Origin: JBCBCP01 sp039817385 | Lineage (GTDB): Bacteria > Pseudomonadota > Alphaproteobacteria > Rhodobacterales > Rhodobacteraceae | NCBI GenBank assembly: GCA_039817385.1 | Contig: JBCBVY010000004.1 | Span: 1 to 64,000 of the forward strand | Reading direction: 5' to 3' | DNA: 64,000 nt | Notes under the pieces: model-generated | What the model saw: the letters and a program-made list of their open reading frames with translations, nothing else | Databases searched by the model: none | Told to the model about the DNA's origin: nothing | Translations under genes and position numbers: made by a program | Shown here: one piece after another, positions 25,719-34,891 of the stretch | Numbering within the stretch: position 1 is the stretch's first letter | Layout: every line of letters begins with the position of its first letter

Positions 25719-26579
25719 TCAGAGCCAACGGCCCCGGATCATCTGGCGGTAGATCGAGCTGAGCCAATTGGTGCCGATCACCCGCGGCTCCAGCCCCTGC
25801 CCCGTCAGCAGCTTGAAGCTGTCCTCGTACCAATCCGAGCTTTGGTAGTTGTAGCCAAGGATCGCGCCCGCGGTCTGCGCCTCGTCCGTCAGGCCAAGCG
25901 ACAGGTACGCCTCCACCAGCCGGTGCAGCGCTTCGGCGGTGTGGGAGGTCGTCTGGAAATCCTCCACCACCACACGAAAGCGGTTGATAGAGGCGGCGTA
26001 GTTCTTGCGCTTCAGATAGTAGCGCCCGATCTCCATCTCTTTGCCCGCAAGATGGTCAAAGGCGAGGTCGAATTTGAGCACAGAGGATTTGGCATATTCG
26101 CTGTCCGGGTAGCGCTCGATCACGTCGCGCAGGCTTTGCAGCGCCTGAAATGTGAGGCCCTGATCGCGCCCCACCTCGTCAATCTGGTCGTAATAGCTGA
26201 GCGCAAGCAGGTACTGCGCATAGGCCGCGTCGTCATCGTCGGGGTAGAAGTCGATGAAACGCTGCGCGGCGGAGCGGGAATTGGGATAGTCCTGGTCCCG
26301 GTGATGGGCAAAGGCCTGCATGATCAGCGCGCGCTTGGCCCATTCAGAGTAGGGATAAAGCCGCTCGATCTCACCGAAATAGAACGCAGCCTCTTCGGGG
26401 CGGCGGCGCTCCAGCTCGAACTCGCCACGCTCAAAGATTTGCTGGGCGGTGAAGGTTTCGAGCGGTACGTCTTCGCGGTTGAAAATGCTGCCCTGCTGTG
26501 GCCGGTCGGGCCCGCCGCACGCACAAAGCGCGGCGACAAGAACGAGAGCACCCAGCGCTCGACCTTTCAACACTCGCAT
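25719..26579 (-). CDS. bamD: Outer membrane assembly lipoprotein BamD
   Basis: 286 residues. Part of the BAM complex inserting beta-barrel proteins into the outer membrane. Signal peptide MRVLKGRALGALVLVAALCAC ends in a lipobox-like LCAC with the lipidated Cys. The TPR repeats follow (AQQIFERGEFELERRRPEEAAFYFGEIERLYPYSEWAKRAL and others), ending SSIYRQMIRGRWL. I set the start at 26579, which gives a compact signal peptide; five extra residues upstream are possible. It lies between lpxC and recN on the same strand, both envelope and repair neighbours typical of Rhodobacterales. Confidence 0.93.
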   Translation of the reverse strand: MRVLKGRALGALVLVAALCACGGPDRPQQGSIFNREDVPLETFTAQQIFERGEFELERRRPEEAAFYFGEIERLYPYSEWAKRALIMQAFAHHRDQDYPNSRSAAQRFIDFYPDDDDAAYAQYLLALSYYDQIDEVGRDQGLTFQALQSLRDVIERYPDSEYAKSSVLKFDLAFDHLAGKEMEIGRYYLKRKNYAASINRFRVVVEDFQTTSHTAEALHRLVEAYLSLGLTDEAQTAGAILGYNYQSSDWYEDSFKLLTGQGLEPRVIGTNWLSSIYRQMIRGRWL

Positions 26580-26654
26580 TGCTGCTACCCCCAAGCTAGC
26601 CGCGCCCTTTGCAGAGCCGTCATTGCCGTGTTCTTAACACATGTACAAGGGCAG

Positions 26655-26677
26655 AGAAAATGCCGTTTTGGCGGCAT
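26655..26677 (-). terminator. Rho-independent terminator after lpxC
   Basis: On the minus strand ATGCCG-CCAAAA-CGGCAT (26677 to 26660) is followed by TTTTC. It starts 9 bases after the lpxC stop codon, so bamD probably has its own promoter within the 100 bases downstream. Confidence 0.7.
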
Positions 26678-26685
26678 CGGCGGGC

Positions 26686-27609
26686 TTAGGCAACGGCCGG
26701 AATTTCGTCCCAGACAAGGCCGTAGCCCGGCAGGCGCGACGCCTGCGCCTCGGTGCAGACGACCATGCGCAGGGCGCCCGGCGTGGCGAAGGCGGTGCGC
26801 AAAAGCGTGTTCGTCAGGCTGTGGCCCGCGCGCACGCCGGTGTACTGGCCAATGATCGGCGCACCGGCAAGGGCAAGATCCCCCAGCGCATCCAGCATCT
26901 TGTGGCGCACCGGCTCATCGCGGCGGCGCAGCCCGCCGGGGCTCAGCACGCGGCCCGCGCCAAAGACGACCGCATTGACCCCGGGCGCACCGCCCAAGGC
27001 AAGGCCGTTTGCCTGCATCGCCTCCACGTCCTTGTCCATGCAGAAGGTGCGGCTGTCGCACAGTTCGCGCGCGAAAGAGCCGTTGGCCATGTTCAGCGAC
27101 AGGCGCTGGCGTCCGATGGCGGCCTCGTCAAAGTCGATCTCGAAATCGATGCGCATTTCATCCGCGGGGGCCAGCGTTGCGGCGGCATCCCCGTCGCGCA
27201 CTGTCACGTCGCGGCACACCTCAAAGGCCCGCACCGGCGCCGTTAGGCGGCGCAGGCCGCGCTGCATGATCCCGCGCACGAAGGGCACGGCGGAGCCGTC
27301 AAGGACCGGCACCTCGGGCCCGTCCACCTCAACCAGTGCATTGTGCACGCCGCAGCCCGCAAGGGCGGCCATCACATGCTCGACCGTTGATACGGAGACG
27401 CCCGCAGCATTTTCCAGCCGGGTACACAGGGGCGAGCGGTTGACCGCGTCCCAGCGCGCCGGGATCAGCGTGTCGGGCGCGTCGATGTCGGTGCGGGTGA
27501 ACCAGATGCCATGCTCGGCAGACGCGGGCCGCAAGGTCAGCGTCGCAGGCTGACCGGAGTGAAGCCCGATCCCGCGGAAACTGATCTGCGATTTAAGCGT
27601 CGTCTGCAC
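26686..27609 (-). CDS. lpxC: UDP-3-O-acyl-N-acetylglucosamine deacetylase
   Basis: 307 residues, first committed step of lipid A synthesis. Zinc ligands: His in STVEHVMAAL (H78), and His and Asp in VRHKMLDALGDLAL; the catalytic His lies in RAGHSLTNTLL. The N-terminal FRGIGLHSG motif is also present. Complete length. It follows ftsZ on the same strand after a strong terminator, so it likely has its own promoter in the 190-base gap (TTGTGC and TAGCTC about 17 bases apart on the minus strand are a weak candidate). It is the distal end of the dcw region, as in many proteobacteria. Confidence 0.95.
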   Translation of the reverse strand: MQTTLKSQISFRGIGLHSGQPATLTLRPASAEHGIWFTRTDIDAPDTLIPARWDAVNRSPLCTRLENAAGVSVSTVEHVMAALAGCGVHNALVEVDGPEVPVLDGSAVPFVRGIMQRGLRRLTAPVRAFEVCRDVTVRDGDAAATLAPADEMRIDFEIDFDEAAIGRQRLSLNMANGSFARELCDSRTFCMDKDVEAMQANGLALGGAPGVNAVVFGAGRVLSPGGLRRRDEPVRHKMLDALGDLALAGAPIIGQYTGVRAGHSLTNTLLRTAFATPGALRMVVCTEAQASRLPGYGLVWDEIPAVA

Positions 27610-27749
27610 GGTGGTGCCCCTAGTGTCTTATCCCCAACCCAGAGCTATTGCGTGGCGTGTTGCGGCACAACTAACTCTTTGTAACGGACTGAAACATGAC
27701 CGGGGCGGGTCGGCGACAATGCGCCTTTTTCCCGCTAGGTCCCTGTTCT

Positions 27750-27780
27750 AAAACGAAAACGGGCCGCGTGATGCGGCCCG
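27750..27780 (-). terminator. Rho-independent terminator after ftsZ
   Basis: On the minus strand GGGCCGC-ATCAC-GCGGCCC (27779 to 27761) is followed by GTTTTCGTTTT. It begins about 23 bases after the ftsZ stop and ends the dcw transcripts before lpxC. Confidence 0.85.
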
Positions 27781-27802
27781 CCTGTGGTGGATTTGTGTGG
27801 GC

Positions 27803-29443
27803 TTAGTTCGCCTGGCGGCGCAGGAAGGCAGGGATTTCGATCCGCTCCGCATCCGGGTTGTCCGCAGGCTTTGGCGCCGGGGCCGCCGCGCTTTGCGGTG
27901 CGGCGGCGGGCGTCTGCACGGGCGGCTGCGCGCGGGGGGCAGGCTGCGGCTGTCCGCCTTCGCCCTGCCCGGTCATGCGGCCGATCAGCGAGTTGATGCC
28001 AAAGCGTGGCTTGTCCGCAGCGGACGCTGCGGAGGCGGCCTGCTGCTGCGGTGCCGGGCTCGCCTTTTGCGCCGCGGCGCGCAGGCGGTCAAGCGCTTCG
28101 GGCGACGGGGTGCCGGGCGCGGGTGCGCGCGGGGCGACAAACGCCTCCGCGGCCGGCAGGTCCGGTTCCGGCTGCGGCTCGAACGCGGCGACCTGCGGCT
28201 CGTAGGCGGGCGCTTCGGGCGCGGGCTGGTAGGCCGGGGGCGGCAGATCGTCATCCGCCTCGGCGCCAAAGATGTCCTCGGCCTGATCCTGCGCGGCAAC
28301 CTGCTCTACATCCAGCCCTTCAAAAAGCGACGGCGCTTCGGCGGCAGCGGCCAAGGGGGCCGATGCGGGCTCCGGCATCGGCACCGGTTCCGGCGCGGGG
28401 GCAGGTGCCGGCGCGGCCTGCGGCGCGAGCGGTGCGGACATGGACCGGCGCGGGACCGGGATTTCGGTGTTCACGTCCGAAGCATCGATGCCCGTCGCGA
28501 CCACGCTGACGCGCATCATGCCCTGCATGTCCGTGTCCAGCGTCGAGCCGACGATGATATTCGCCTCCGGGTCCACTTCCTCGCGAATGCGGTTGGCCGC
28601 CTCGTCCAGCTCGAACAGGGTCAGATCGTGGCTGCCGGTGATGTTGATCAGCACGCCCTTCGCGCCCCTGAGCGAAATTTCATCCAAGAGCGGGTTGGCA
28701 ATCGCCGCCTCGGCGGCAGAGATGGCGCGGTCTTCGCCATCGGCCTCGCCGGTCCCCATCATCGCCTTGCCCATCTCGTCCATCACGGCGCGCACATCCG
28801 CAAAGTCGAGGTTGATCAGGCCCGGGCGCACCATCAGGTCGGTCACACCTTTGACGCCCTGATAAAGCACGTCGTCGGCCATCGAGAACGCCTCCGTAAA
28901 GGTCGTCTTTTCGTTCGCGAGGCGGAAGAGGTTCTGGTTCGGGATGATGATCAGCGTGTCCACAACCTTTTGCAGGGCTTCAACGCCCGCCTCGGCCTGC
29001 CGCATCCGCTTGGCGCCTTCAAACTGGAAGGGTTTGGTCACAACGCCCACGGTCAGCACGCCCAGCTCGCGGGCGGCCTGCGCGATGATCGGCGCAGCCC
29101 CGGTGCCGGTGCCCCCGCCCATACCCGCGGTGATAAAGCACATATGCGCCCCGGCGAGGTGATCGACGATCTGCTCGATGCTTTCTTCGGCGGCGGCGGC
29201 CCCCACGGTGGCGCGCGCCCCGGCGCCCAGCCCTTCGGTCACTTTGATGCCCAGCTGCACGCGGTTGCCCGCGGTTGATTGTTGCAGGGCTTGCGCGTCG
29301 GTGTTGGCCACCACAAAGTCAACGCCGTCCAGCGCCTTGTCGATCATGTTGTCGACCGCGTTGCCGCCCGCGCCGCCAACACCAAATACGGTGATCCGGG
29401 GCTTGAGGTCATCCTGACCGGGCATCGAAAGGTTCAGTGTCAT
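27803..29443 (-). CDS. ftsZ: Cell division protein FtsZ
   Basis: A 546-residue tubulin-like GTPase forming the division ring. Nucleotide-binding FGVGGAGGNAVDNM and the tubulin signature GGGTGTGAAP are visible, with NQNLFRLANEKTTF and the T7 loop NLDFADVRAVM. After residue 320 a long (about 210-residue) Ala/Pro/Gln-rich linker leads to the C-terminal peptide RIEIPAFLRRQAN that binds FtsA and other partners. Long linkers are typical of alphaproteobacteria. Start ATG 29443 (MTLNLSMPG) was chosen over upstream in-frame codons because the N-terminus then matches the family. A 362-base gap to the next gene should hold its promoters. Confidence 0.97.
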   Translation of the reverse strand: MTLNLSMPGQDDLKPRITVFGVGGAGGNAVDNMIDKALDGVDFVVANTDAQALQQSTAGNRVQLGIKVTEGLGAGARATVGAAAAEESIEQIVDHLAGAHMCFITAGMGGGTGTGAAPIIAQAARELGVLTVGVVTKPFQFEGAKRMRQAEAGVEALQKVVDTLIIIPNQNLFRLANEKTTFTEAFSMADDVLYQGVKGVTDLMVRPGLINLDFADVRAVMDEMGKAMMGTGEADGEDRAISAAEAAIANPLLDEISLRGAKGVLINITGSHDLTLFELDEAANRIREEVDPEANIIVGSTLDTDMQGMMRVSVVATGIDASDVNTEIPVPRRSMSAPLAPQAAPAPAPAPEPVPMPEPASAPLAAAAEAPSLFEGLDVEQVAAQDQAEDIFGAEADDDLPPPAYQPAPEAPAYEPQVAAFEPQPEPDLPAAEAFVAPRAPAPGTPSPEALDRLRAAAQKASPAPQQQAASAASAADKPRFGINSLIGRMTGQGEGGQPQPAPRAQPPVQTPAAAPQSAAAPAPKPADNPDAERIEIPAFLRRQAN

Positions 29444-29805
29444 GTCGGGTCCGCCTGTGCCTGAGTCCGCCCTCGCGGGGTCATTCTTATAACTATGCGG
29501 AGCAATATTACGGCTTTGGCCCCGCTGCGTCACCCCAATTCTGCAACTTGACCACAAAATAAAGAGATTTTCTTGTGGATATCTGCGAGATTTCGCCGAC
29601 CGCGCCAGATATTGCGATTAATTCACAAATAGACACAACACGTCAACGGGCCACGCAACCAAGGTTCGCGGCACTCACTTCACATTTCGGCAACCTGCTC
29701 GGGTGTGCCTTTGGTCTGCCTCGCGCGTCGTTGCACGCCGGGGCGTCTTGCGCGCCCTGTGGAAAAGGTGGGGGATAACACCCCGCCGTGCAAGCTTTTT
29801 CTGGC
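29444..29805 (-). promoter_or_regulatory. Long upstream region of ftsZ, presumed promoter region
   Basis: No convincing gene in 362 bases between ftsZ and the upstream small exported protein. The centre is AT-rich (29490-29640). It contains CCACAA...TTGTGG inverted arms (around 29552-29578) and a single TTAA half-site near 29618, but no full TTAA-N7-TTAA motif. I cannot place -35/-10 elements confidently. Confidence 0.4.
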
Positions 29806-30207
29806 TCAACTCAGCGGCGTTTCAGGGCATCCCAGATCGCGGTCTTCAAACTCCGCCACTTGCACCTCGCCCCGGTTCAACTCGGCGTGCAGCACCAGCA
29901 GCTGCCCGTCCATCGCAAACGGATACCAGCAGACCGGCTGCGTGTGCCCCAGATCGCGGTAAAGAAAGCAAACCTGCCCGTCCGGCGCGGTGATCTCGCC
30001 GTAGACACATTTGTTTTCCTGCCCGCGCCAGACGCTGAGCGTCGGCGACAGGAACTGTTCAACCCCGACAAGCACACCTGACGCGCGCGAATAAAAGGAC
30101 ACCGTCTTGCCCACGACCTGAGACAGGAACGCCTCCGGCGTGATCCGCTCCTGCGCCGCGGCGGGCGCGGCCATCAACAGGCCAAGGAGGGCAAGCAGCC
30201 TTACCAA
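29806..30207 (-). CDS. Small predicted exported protein between ftsA and ftsZ
   Basis: A 133-residue protein whose best start is TTG at 30207, giving MVRLLALLGLLMAAPAAAQERI, a clear signal peptide with cleavage after APAAA. The mature part (PEAFLSQVVGKTVSFYSRASGVLVGVEQFLSPTLSVWRG...) holds three Cys (NKCVYGE, GQVCFLY, QPVCWYPF) and ends EDRDLGCPETPLS, so periplasmic disulfides are possible. The start overlaps the ftsA stop by 7 bases. I do not recognise the family. The position between ftsA and ftsZ suggests an envelope or division role, which is inference. Confidence 0.7.
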   Translation of the reverse strand: MVRLLALLGLLMAAPAAAQERITPEAFLSQVVGKTVSFYSRASGVLVGVEQFLSPTLSVWRGQENKCVYGEITAPDGQVCFLYRDLGHTQPVCWYPFAMDGQLLVLHAELNRGEVQVAEFEDRDLGCPETPLS

Positions 30208-31535
30208 TTGTCGCGGAACCAGCGCACGGCGCGGCGCAAAGACCGCGACGGGTAGCTGTCCATCGGCAGGGCGAAATCCCACCACTCGTCTTGCGGGTGC
30301 GCCGCAAAAAGCGCAAGCCCCACCGCCGCGCTGAACGACGGCCCGGTCGCCGCTTGCGGCAGCCCGTGCACGCGCAGCGGACGGCCAAGGCGCACCTGCT
30401 GGCCCAGTATTTTCGACGCCAGCCCGTCAAGGCCGGGGATCTGGCTGCCGCCGCCCGTGAGCACGATCTGCTGGCTGGGCAGATGATCAAAGCCCGCCGC
30501 ATCCAGCCGCGCGCGCACTTCTTCGAGGATCTCTTCGACCCGCGGCTTCATGATACCAATCAACTCTGCCCGCGACGCGGTGCGGCGGTCATGTTCATAG
30601 TCGCCGGTCTCCCGGTCGATCTCGATCATCTCGCGGTCGTCCATGCCAGTGGCGTGCACCCCGCCATAGAAGGTCTTGATCCGTTCGGCATTGGCCATCG
30701 GCACCTGCAGGCCCATCGAGATGTCAGAGGTCACGTGATCCCCGCCCATCCGCACCGCGTCGGCATAGATCATATGCTTTTTGATAAAGATCGAAATGCC
30801 GGTCGATCCACCGCCCATGTCGATGCACGCCGCACCCAGCTCCTGCTCATCCTCCACGAGCGCCGAAATCCCTGCGGCATAGGCCGACGAAGCAATCCCC
30901 GCCAGTTCCAGATCGCAGCGCTTCACGCAATGGGCCAGGTGCTGCACCGCCGCGCCGTCCACGGTCAGCATATGCATGTCCACGCTGAGTTCATTGCCCA
31001 GCTGGCCACGCGGGTCCGACAGGCCCGAGCGGTGATCAAGCGCAAAGTTCACCGGCTGCGCGTGCATCACTTCGCGGTCCGCGCCATAGTCCGGCACGTC
31101 GCAGCGGGCCAGAACCCGTGCGACATCATCCTCCGTCACGACCTGACCGTCGAGCTCCAGCTGCGCGTCCAGGCCATAGCTGCGCGGCTCGGCCCCCGAG
31201 AAGCACGCGATCACGTGATCCACCCGGATCCCCGCCATCTTCTGCGCCGCCTGCAACGCGGTGCGAATGGCGCGCTCCGTCTCGCCCATCGCGGCAATCT
31301 CGCCAAAGCGGACCCCGCGCGAGCGGGTCGTGGCAGCGCCGATTACCCGAAAACCGGACTGGCCCGCGAGGCTGCCAATCTCGCCCTCCTCACCCAGTTT
31401 GGAGGTGCCGTCAAAGCGTAGCACAAGGCAGGCGATCTTGGAGCTGCCCACATCGAGGATCGCCACCACCCCGCGCTGCATCGCGAGCTTGCGCATGTGC
31501 CGCATGGCCCGTTGGCTGTCGTAAAGGTCCGTCAT
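30201..31535 (-). CDS. ftsA: Cell division protein FtsA
   Basis: A 444-residue actin-like protein that anchors FtsZ to the membrane. Actin-type phosphate motif GVVAILDVGSSKIACLVLRFDG, the SHS2 insertion (1C) and the second phosphate motif ACIDMGGGSTGISIF, plus the adenosine motif IVLTGGGSQIPGL. The C-terminus, SRSLRRAVRWFRDNW, is the amphipathic membrane-targeting helix. Start ATG 31535 overlaps the ftsQ stop as ATGA. Confidence 0.96.
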   Translation of the reverse strand: MTDLYDSQRAMRHMRKLAMQRGVVAILDVGSSKIACLVLRFDGTSKLGEEGEIGSLAGQSGFRVIGAATTRSRGVRFGEIAAMGETERAIRTALQAAQKMAGIRVDHVIACFSGAEPRSYGLDAQLELDGQVVTEDDVARVLARCDVPDYGADREVMHAQPVNFALDHRSGLSDPRGQLGNELSVDMHMLTVDGAAVQHLAHCVKRCDLELAGIASSAYAAGISALVEDEQELGAACIDMGGGSTGISIFIKKHMIYADAVRMGGDHVTSDISMGLQVPMANAERIKTFYGGVHATGMDDREMIEIDRETGDYEHDRRTASRAELIGIMKPRVEEILEEVRARLDAAGFDHLPSQQIVLTGGGSQIPGLDGLASKILGQQVRLGRPLRVHGLPQAATGPSFSAAVGLALFAAHPQDEWWDFALPMDSYPSRSLRRAVRWFRDNW

Positions 31536-32410
31536 TGCCCGCCTCGTTCCAACATTTTTATCCGGCGCCATTCTTCGGTCGCCGCTGGGTTCATCTGCAC
31601 GGTGGGCCGCGCCGCAAGGCGCATGTCCACACGCGCCACGTCCCGGCTCAGCACATCATCTGCGGCCTCCAGCGCGATAACCCGCTCCAGCGCCTGAAGC
31701 GCGCCCACCTCGGGCAGCAGGATGCGCTGGTCCCGGTCCAGAACCACGTCCCAGCGCCGCGCGCCCATGCGCACCAGGCCGCGCAGCCGGTTGCCCAGCG
31801 GCGCCGCGGCCACTGTCAGCGTCAGCCCTTCGATCACGGCCGCATCCGCCCCCGCGCCCGCAATAAGGGGCAAATCGGGCCGCAAGCTGCGGCGGGGCAG
31901 CTGCGCAACAAAGGCGCCGGTCTCATCGACCAGCGACAGCCCTTCGGCGGTGCGCCAGATCGCCACCGGCACGCGCGGCGTGATGTCGATCTGCAGCACA
32001 CCGCCCGGACGCACCCGTATGGTCGCGTCCTTCACCGGAGGCAGTTCGAGCACCGTCGCGCGCAAGGCAGGCAGGTCCAGATCGAAAGAGCTGGTGGGGA
32101 AATCGAGCGGCAGAACCTCGCGGATGGCACGGGCAATCGGCTGCGGCGCGCCGTCGATGGCCATCATCTGCACCATGAATTCCGGGCGTTCCTGAATGGC
32201 GGCGCGGGTTTCTGCGATGCTGTCGGTGATCGCCTGCTGGCGCACCGGATCGGAAAGCCACCACGTCCCGACGGCCAGCGCCAGCGAAAACGGCAGGCCC
32301 ACGCGCAGGCCCAGCCGGAAGGTGGGCGTCAGCATCAACCGCTCCAGCCGCCACGCCCAGCGGGAGGGCGCGGGATCGGCGCGGCGCGATTTGGGCGTCA
32401 CCGGTTGCAC
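31532..32410 (-). CDS. ftsQ: Cell division protein FtsQ
   Basis: A 292-residue single-pass divisome protein (FtsQBL core). One membrane helix near residues 33-52 (LGLRVGLPFSLALAVGTWWL). The POTRA region follows (VQMMAIDGAPQPIARAIREVLPLDFPTSSFDLDLPALRATV), then the FtsQ domain (RVPVAIWRTAEGLSLVDETGAFV). It starts 13 bases inside the ddl 3' end and is coupled to ftsA. Confidence 0.93.
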   Translation of the reverse strand: MQPVTPKSRRADPAPSRWAWRLERLMLTPTFRLGLRVGLPFSLALAVGTWWLSDPVRQQAITDSIAETRAAIQERPEFMVQMMAIDGAPQPIARAIREVLPLDFPTSSFDLDLPALRATVLELPPVKDATIRVRPGGVLQIDITPRVPVAIWRTAEGLSLVDETGAFVAQLPRRSLRPDLPLIAGAGADAAVIEGLTLTVAAAPLGNRLRGLVRMGARRWDVVLDRDQRILLPEVGALQALERVIALEAADDVLSRDVARVDMRLAARPTVQMNPAATEEWRRIKMLERGGQ

Positions 32411-33318
32411 GAGGCGTCCTCCACCATCCAGCGGCAGAGCGTGCCAAAGGAAATGCCGACCGCCTCCGCCTGTTCAGGGGTCAGCGAGGTGGGCGTCATC
32501 CCCGGCTGCGTGTTCGTCTCCAGCAGGATCAGGCCGTCCAGCCCGCGCGGCGCGTCCCAGCGGAAATCGGTGCGGCTGATGCCGCGGCAGCCCAGCGCCC
32601 GATGCGCGCGCAGCGCGTAGTCGAGGCAGGCGTCCGTTATCTCAGTCGGCAGGTCCGCGGGCACCACGTGGCGCGAGCCGCCGGGCTTATACTTTGCATC
32701 GTAGTCGTACCAGCCATCGGTCAGAATATCGGTCACGATCAGGGGCCGGTCACCCATCACGGACACGGTCAGCTCCCGCCCCGGCGCAAAGGCCTCGACC
32801 ATCACGTGATCCGGCATATCCGCGGACAGCTGCGGCGGGCCATTGGCATCTTCATGCACCAGGTACACGCCGACGGAAGAGCCTTCGTTGTTCGGCTTCA
32901 CCACGTAGGGCGGCGCCATCACATGGGCGGCCATCACCTCCGTCTTGGGCGCGATCACGCTGTCCACCACGGGCAGGCCGTGGGCGCGGTAGACGTCCTT
33001 GCAGCGCTGCTTGTCCATCGCGAGGGCCGAGGCCAGAACGCCGGAATGGGAATAGGGAATGCCGAGCCATTCGAGGATACCCTGCACGCAGCCATCCTCG
33101 CCCCAGCGGCCATGCAGGCAGTTCAGAACGGCGCCGGGCTTTTCCGCTTGCAGAACGGAAGCAAGGTCGGGGTCCGCATCGACCTCGACCACTTCAAACC
33201 CTTCTTCCCGCAGCGCGGCTGCGCAGGGGCGTCCTGTGGCAAGCGAAACCTCTCGCTCGGCCGATGGGCCACCAAGTAACACCGCAACCTTGGGATCTGC
33301 CTGCTCGGGGCTACCCAC
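32398..33318 (-). CDS. ddl: D-alanine--D-alanine ligase
   Basis: 306 residues, cytosolic ATP-grasp enzyme joining two D-Ala for the peptidoglycan stem peptide. VAVLLGGPSAEREVSL at the N-terminus, LHGRWGEDGCVQGILE, ATP-binding YVVKPNNEGSSVGVYL, VMVEAFAPGRELTVSV and the metal-binding LLETNTQPGMTPTS. The start is GTG (33318) with GAGG upstream. The 3' end overlaps ftsQ by 13 bases. The gap to murB is 76 bases. Confidence 0.95.
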   Translation of the reverse strand: MGSPEQADPKVAVLLGGPSAEREVSLATGRPCAAALREEGFEVVEVDADPDLASVLQAEKPGAVLNCLHGRWGEDGCVQGILEWLGIPYSHSGVLASALAMDKQRCKDVYRAHGLPVVDSVIAPKTEVMAAHVMAPPYVVKPNNEGSSVGVYLVHEDANGPPQLSADMPDHVMVEAFAPGRELTVSVMGDRPLIVTDILTDGWYDYDAKYKPGGSRHVVPADLPTEITDACLDYALRAHRALGCRGISRTDFRWDAPRGLDGLILLETNTQPGMTPTSLTPEQAEAVGISFGTLCRWMVEDASCNR

Positions 33319-33394
33319 TGTCTTGCCTCATGTCCCGGGCGCTTTTTTGCTGCGCCTCTGGTTCGTCATTCTGCCTGTTCGCGCGCCGTGCCCG

Positions 33395-34315
33395 CTATGC
33401 GGGATCACCGATGCGCATGATTTCCCATTCTAACGTCAGACCGCTGGAATCGTAAACCTTTTTTCGCACCTCTTCGCCAAGACCTTCAAGGTCGGCGGCG
33501 GTGGCGTCCCCGGTGTTGATCAGGAAGTTGGAGTGCTTTTCGCTCATCTGCGCCCCGCCCCGCCGCGCGCCGCGCAGGCCCGCATCGTCAATCAGCTTCC
33601 ACGCCTTGAGGTCATGCACGTCATCGGCCCGGCCCGTTGAGGAGAACCCGGCGGGGTTGCGAAAGGTGCTGCCTGCGCTGCGGTCCTTTGTCGGCTGGGT
33701 CGCGTCGCGCTTGGCAATTTGGTCTGCCATGCGCGCCTCCAGTGCGTCCGGGTCCCCCGCGGGGCCTTGCAGGGTGACGGAGGTGAGGATCGCGCCTTCG
33801 GGCAGGGTGGACTGGCGGTAGGAAAAGGACAGATCGGCCGGACCAAGCGTGACCTGTGTGCCGTCGCGCAGGACCGCGTCCGCGCAGACAAACACATCCG
33901 CGGTATAGCTGCCATAGCAGCCCGCGTTCATCCGTACCGCGCCGCCGATGGTGCCAGGGATCGTGCGCAGGAAGGTCAGGTCGACCCCAGCCGCGGCTGC
34001 GCGGCGGGCGACATGGGCGTCGAGGGCGGCAGCGCCCGCGGTGACGGTCTGGCCGCGGGTCTCGATCCCGTTGAAGCCCCGGCCCAGCCGGATCACAACC
34101 GCTCGCAAGCCGCCATCGCGGACGATCAGATTACTGCCGACACCCATCGGGAAGACCTGCACGCCCGGGTCAAGCGCGGCGAGGAAACCCTGCAGATCGC
34201 GCAGATCGGCGGGCTGGAACAGCCAATCAGCGGGCCCGCCCACGCGCAGCCAGGTCAGGCTGGAAAGCTCTTTGTCACGCGTCAGCGCGCCGCGCACGGG
34301 GGGCATATCGGTCAT
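33395..34315 (-). CDS. murB: UDP-N-acetylenolpyruvoylglucosamine reductase
   Basis: 306 residues, FAD/NADPH-dependent second step of UDP-MurNAc synthesis. FAD motifs: LRVGGPADWLF, VFPMGVGSNLIVRDGG, FLRTIPGTIGGAVRMNAGCYG. Catalytic region SFSYRQSTLP and the proton-donor Ser in RSAGSTFRNPAG, then KHSNFLINTGDATA. The length and absence of a type I insertion suggest a type II MurB. It lies downstream of five small membrane-protein genes. Confidence 0.95.
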   Translation of the reverse strand: MTDMPPVRGALTRDKELSSLTWLRVGGPADWLFQPADLRDLQGFLAALDPGVQVFPMGVGSNLIVRDGGLRAVVIRLGRGFNGIETRGQTVTAGAAALDAHVARRAAAAGVDLTFLRTIPGTIGGAVRMNAGCYGSYTADVFVCADAVLRDGTQVTLGPADLSFSYRQSTLPEGAILTSVTLQGPAGDPDALEARMADQIAKRDATQPTKDRSAGSTFRNPAGFSSTGRADDVHDLKAWKLIDDAGLRGARRGGAQMSEKHSNFLINTGDATAADLEGLGEEVRKKVYDSSGLTLEWEIMRIGDPA

Positions 34316-34346
34316 GGCGCGTGGATGGCCCCCTGCCCTGCCCCCG

Positions 34347-34616
34347 TCAAGCCCCGTTCACCCGGCGGAGCAGCCACGCCGTGAGCGCGCCGCACAAAAG
34401 GCCCGCGCCCAGCGGCCAGGGCGTCAGGATAATGGCGCCGGCAAGCGTGGGGGCGGTTTCAAACAGCGCGCTTGGAAAAATGCCCAGAAGCACGATCGCA
34501 ATGATGAACAGGCACGCCAGCAGCAGCGCCAGAAAGGTCAGCGTCCAGCCCCGGCGCAGCAGCATCAGACCCGCCACCATGCCAAGGGCAAAGACAAGGC
34601 TCGCCGTGCCCGCCAT
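34347..34616 (-). CDS. Small membrane protein in the murC-murB interval
   Basis: An 89-residue protein with three hydrophobic segments (SLVFALGMVAGLMLL, LTFLALLLACLFIIAIVLLG, and ILTPWPLGAGLLCGALTAWLL). It starts at the upstream gene's stop (TGATG overlap) and ends 31 bases before murB. I do not recognise a family. Its position and coupling make it part of the cell-wall operon. Confidence 0.75.
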   Translation of the reverse strand: MAGTASLVFALGMVAGLMLLRRGWTLTFLALLLACLFIIAIVLLGIFPSALFETAPTLAGAIILTPWPLGAGLLCGALTAWLLRRVNGA

Positions 34617-34891
34617 CAGCCGCGCGCCTGCCAGAGTGCAATTGCGCCCCCGATCAGCGCGCCAAGGCTCAGCGGCGCGGCAAACAGGAAGGCCAGCGCA
34701 ATCTCCGCCACCCCGTCAAAGCCCGACCGGTTCTCGCGCCCCTGCACAGCGATCACCGCCCAGGCAAACACGACCGCCCCAAGCACGAAGATCAGGCCAA
34801 AGCGGCCCCAGCGCCGTGCCCGGACCCAGCGCAAACCAAGGAAAAGGCCAAGCGCCAGGGAAAGGGCGCCAAGCAGGGCCGGGATGATCAT
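34616..34891 (-). CDS. Small membrane protein in the murC-murB interval
   Basis: A 91-residue protein with at least two, probably three, membrane segments (MIIPALLGALSLALGLFLGL, FGLIFVLGAVVFAWAVIAV, IALAFLFAAPLSLGALIGGAIALW). The ATG at 34891 overlaps the stop of the upstream DUF2484 gene (ATGA). No known family recognised. Confidence 0.75.
   Translation of the reverse strand: MIIPALLGALSLALGLFLGLRWVRARRWGRFGLIFVLGAVVFAWAVIAVQGRENRSGFDGVAEIALAFLFAAPLSLGALIGGAIALWQARG

Noticed and set aside
25692..26685. SOS box for recN/bamD
   Set aside because: GTTC near 26630 is followed after seven bases by ATGT, not GTTC; no other GTTC-N7-GTTC found in front of recN or bamD.
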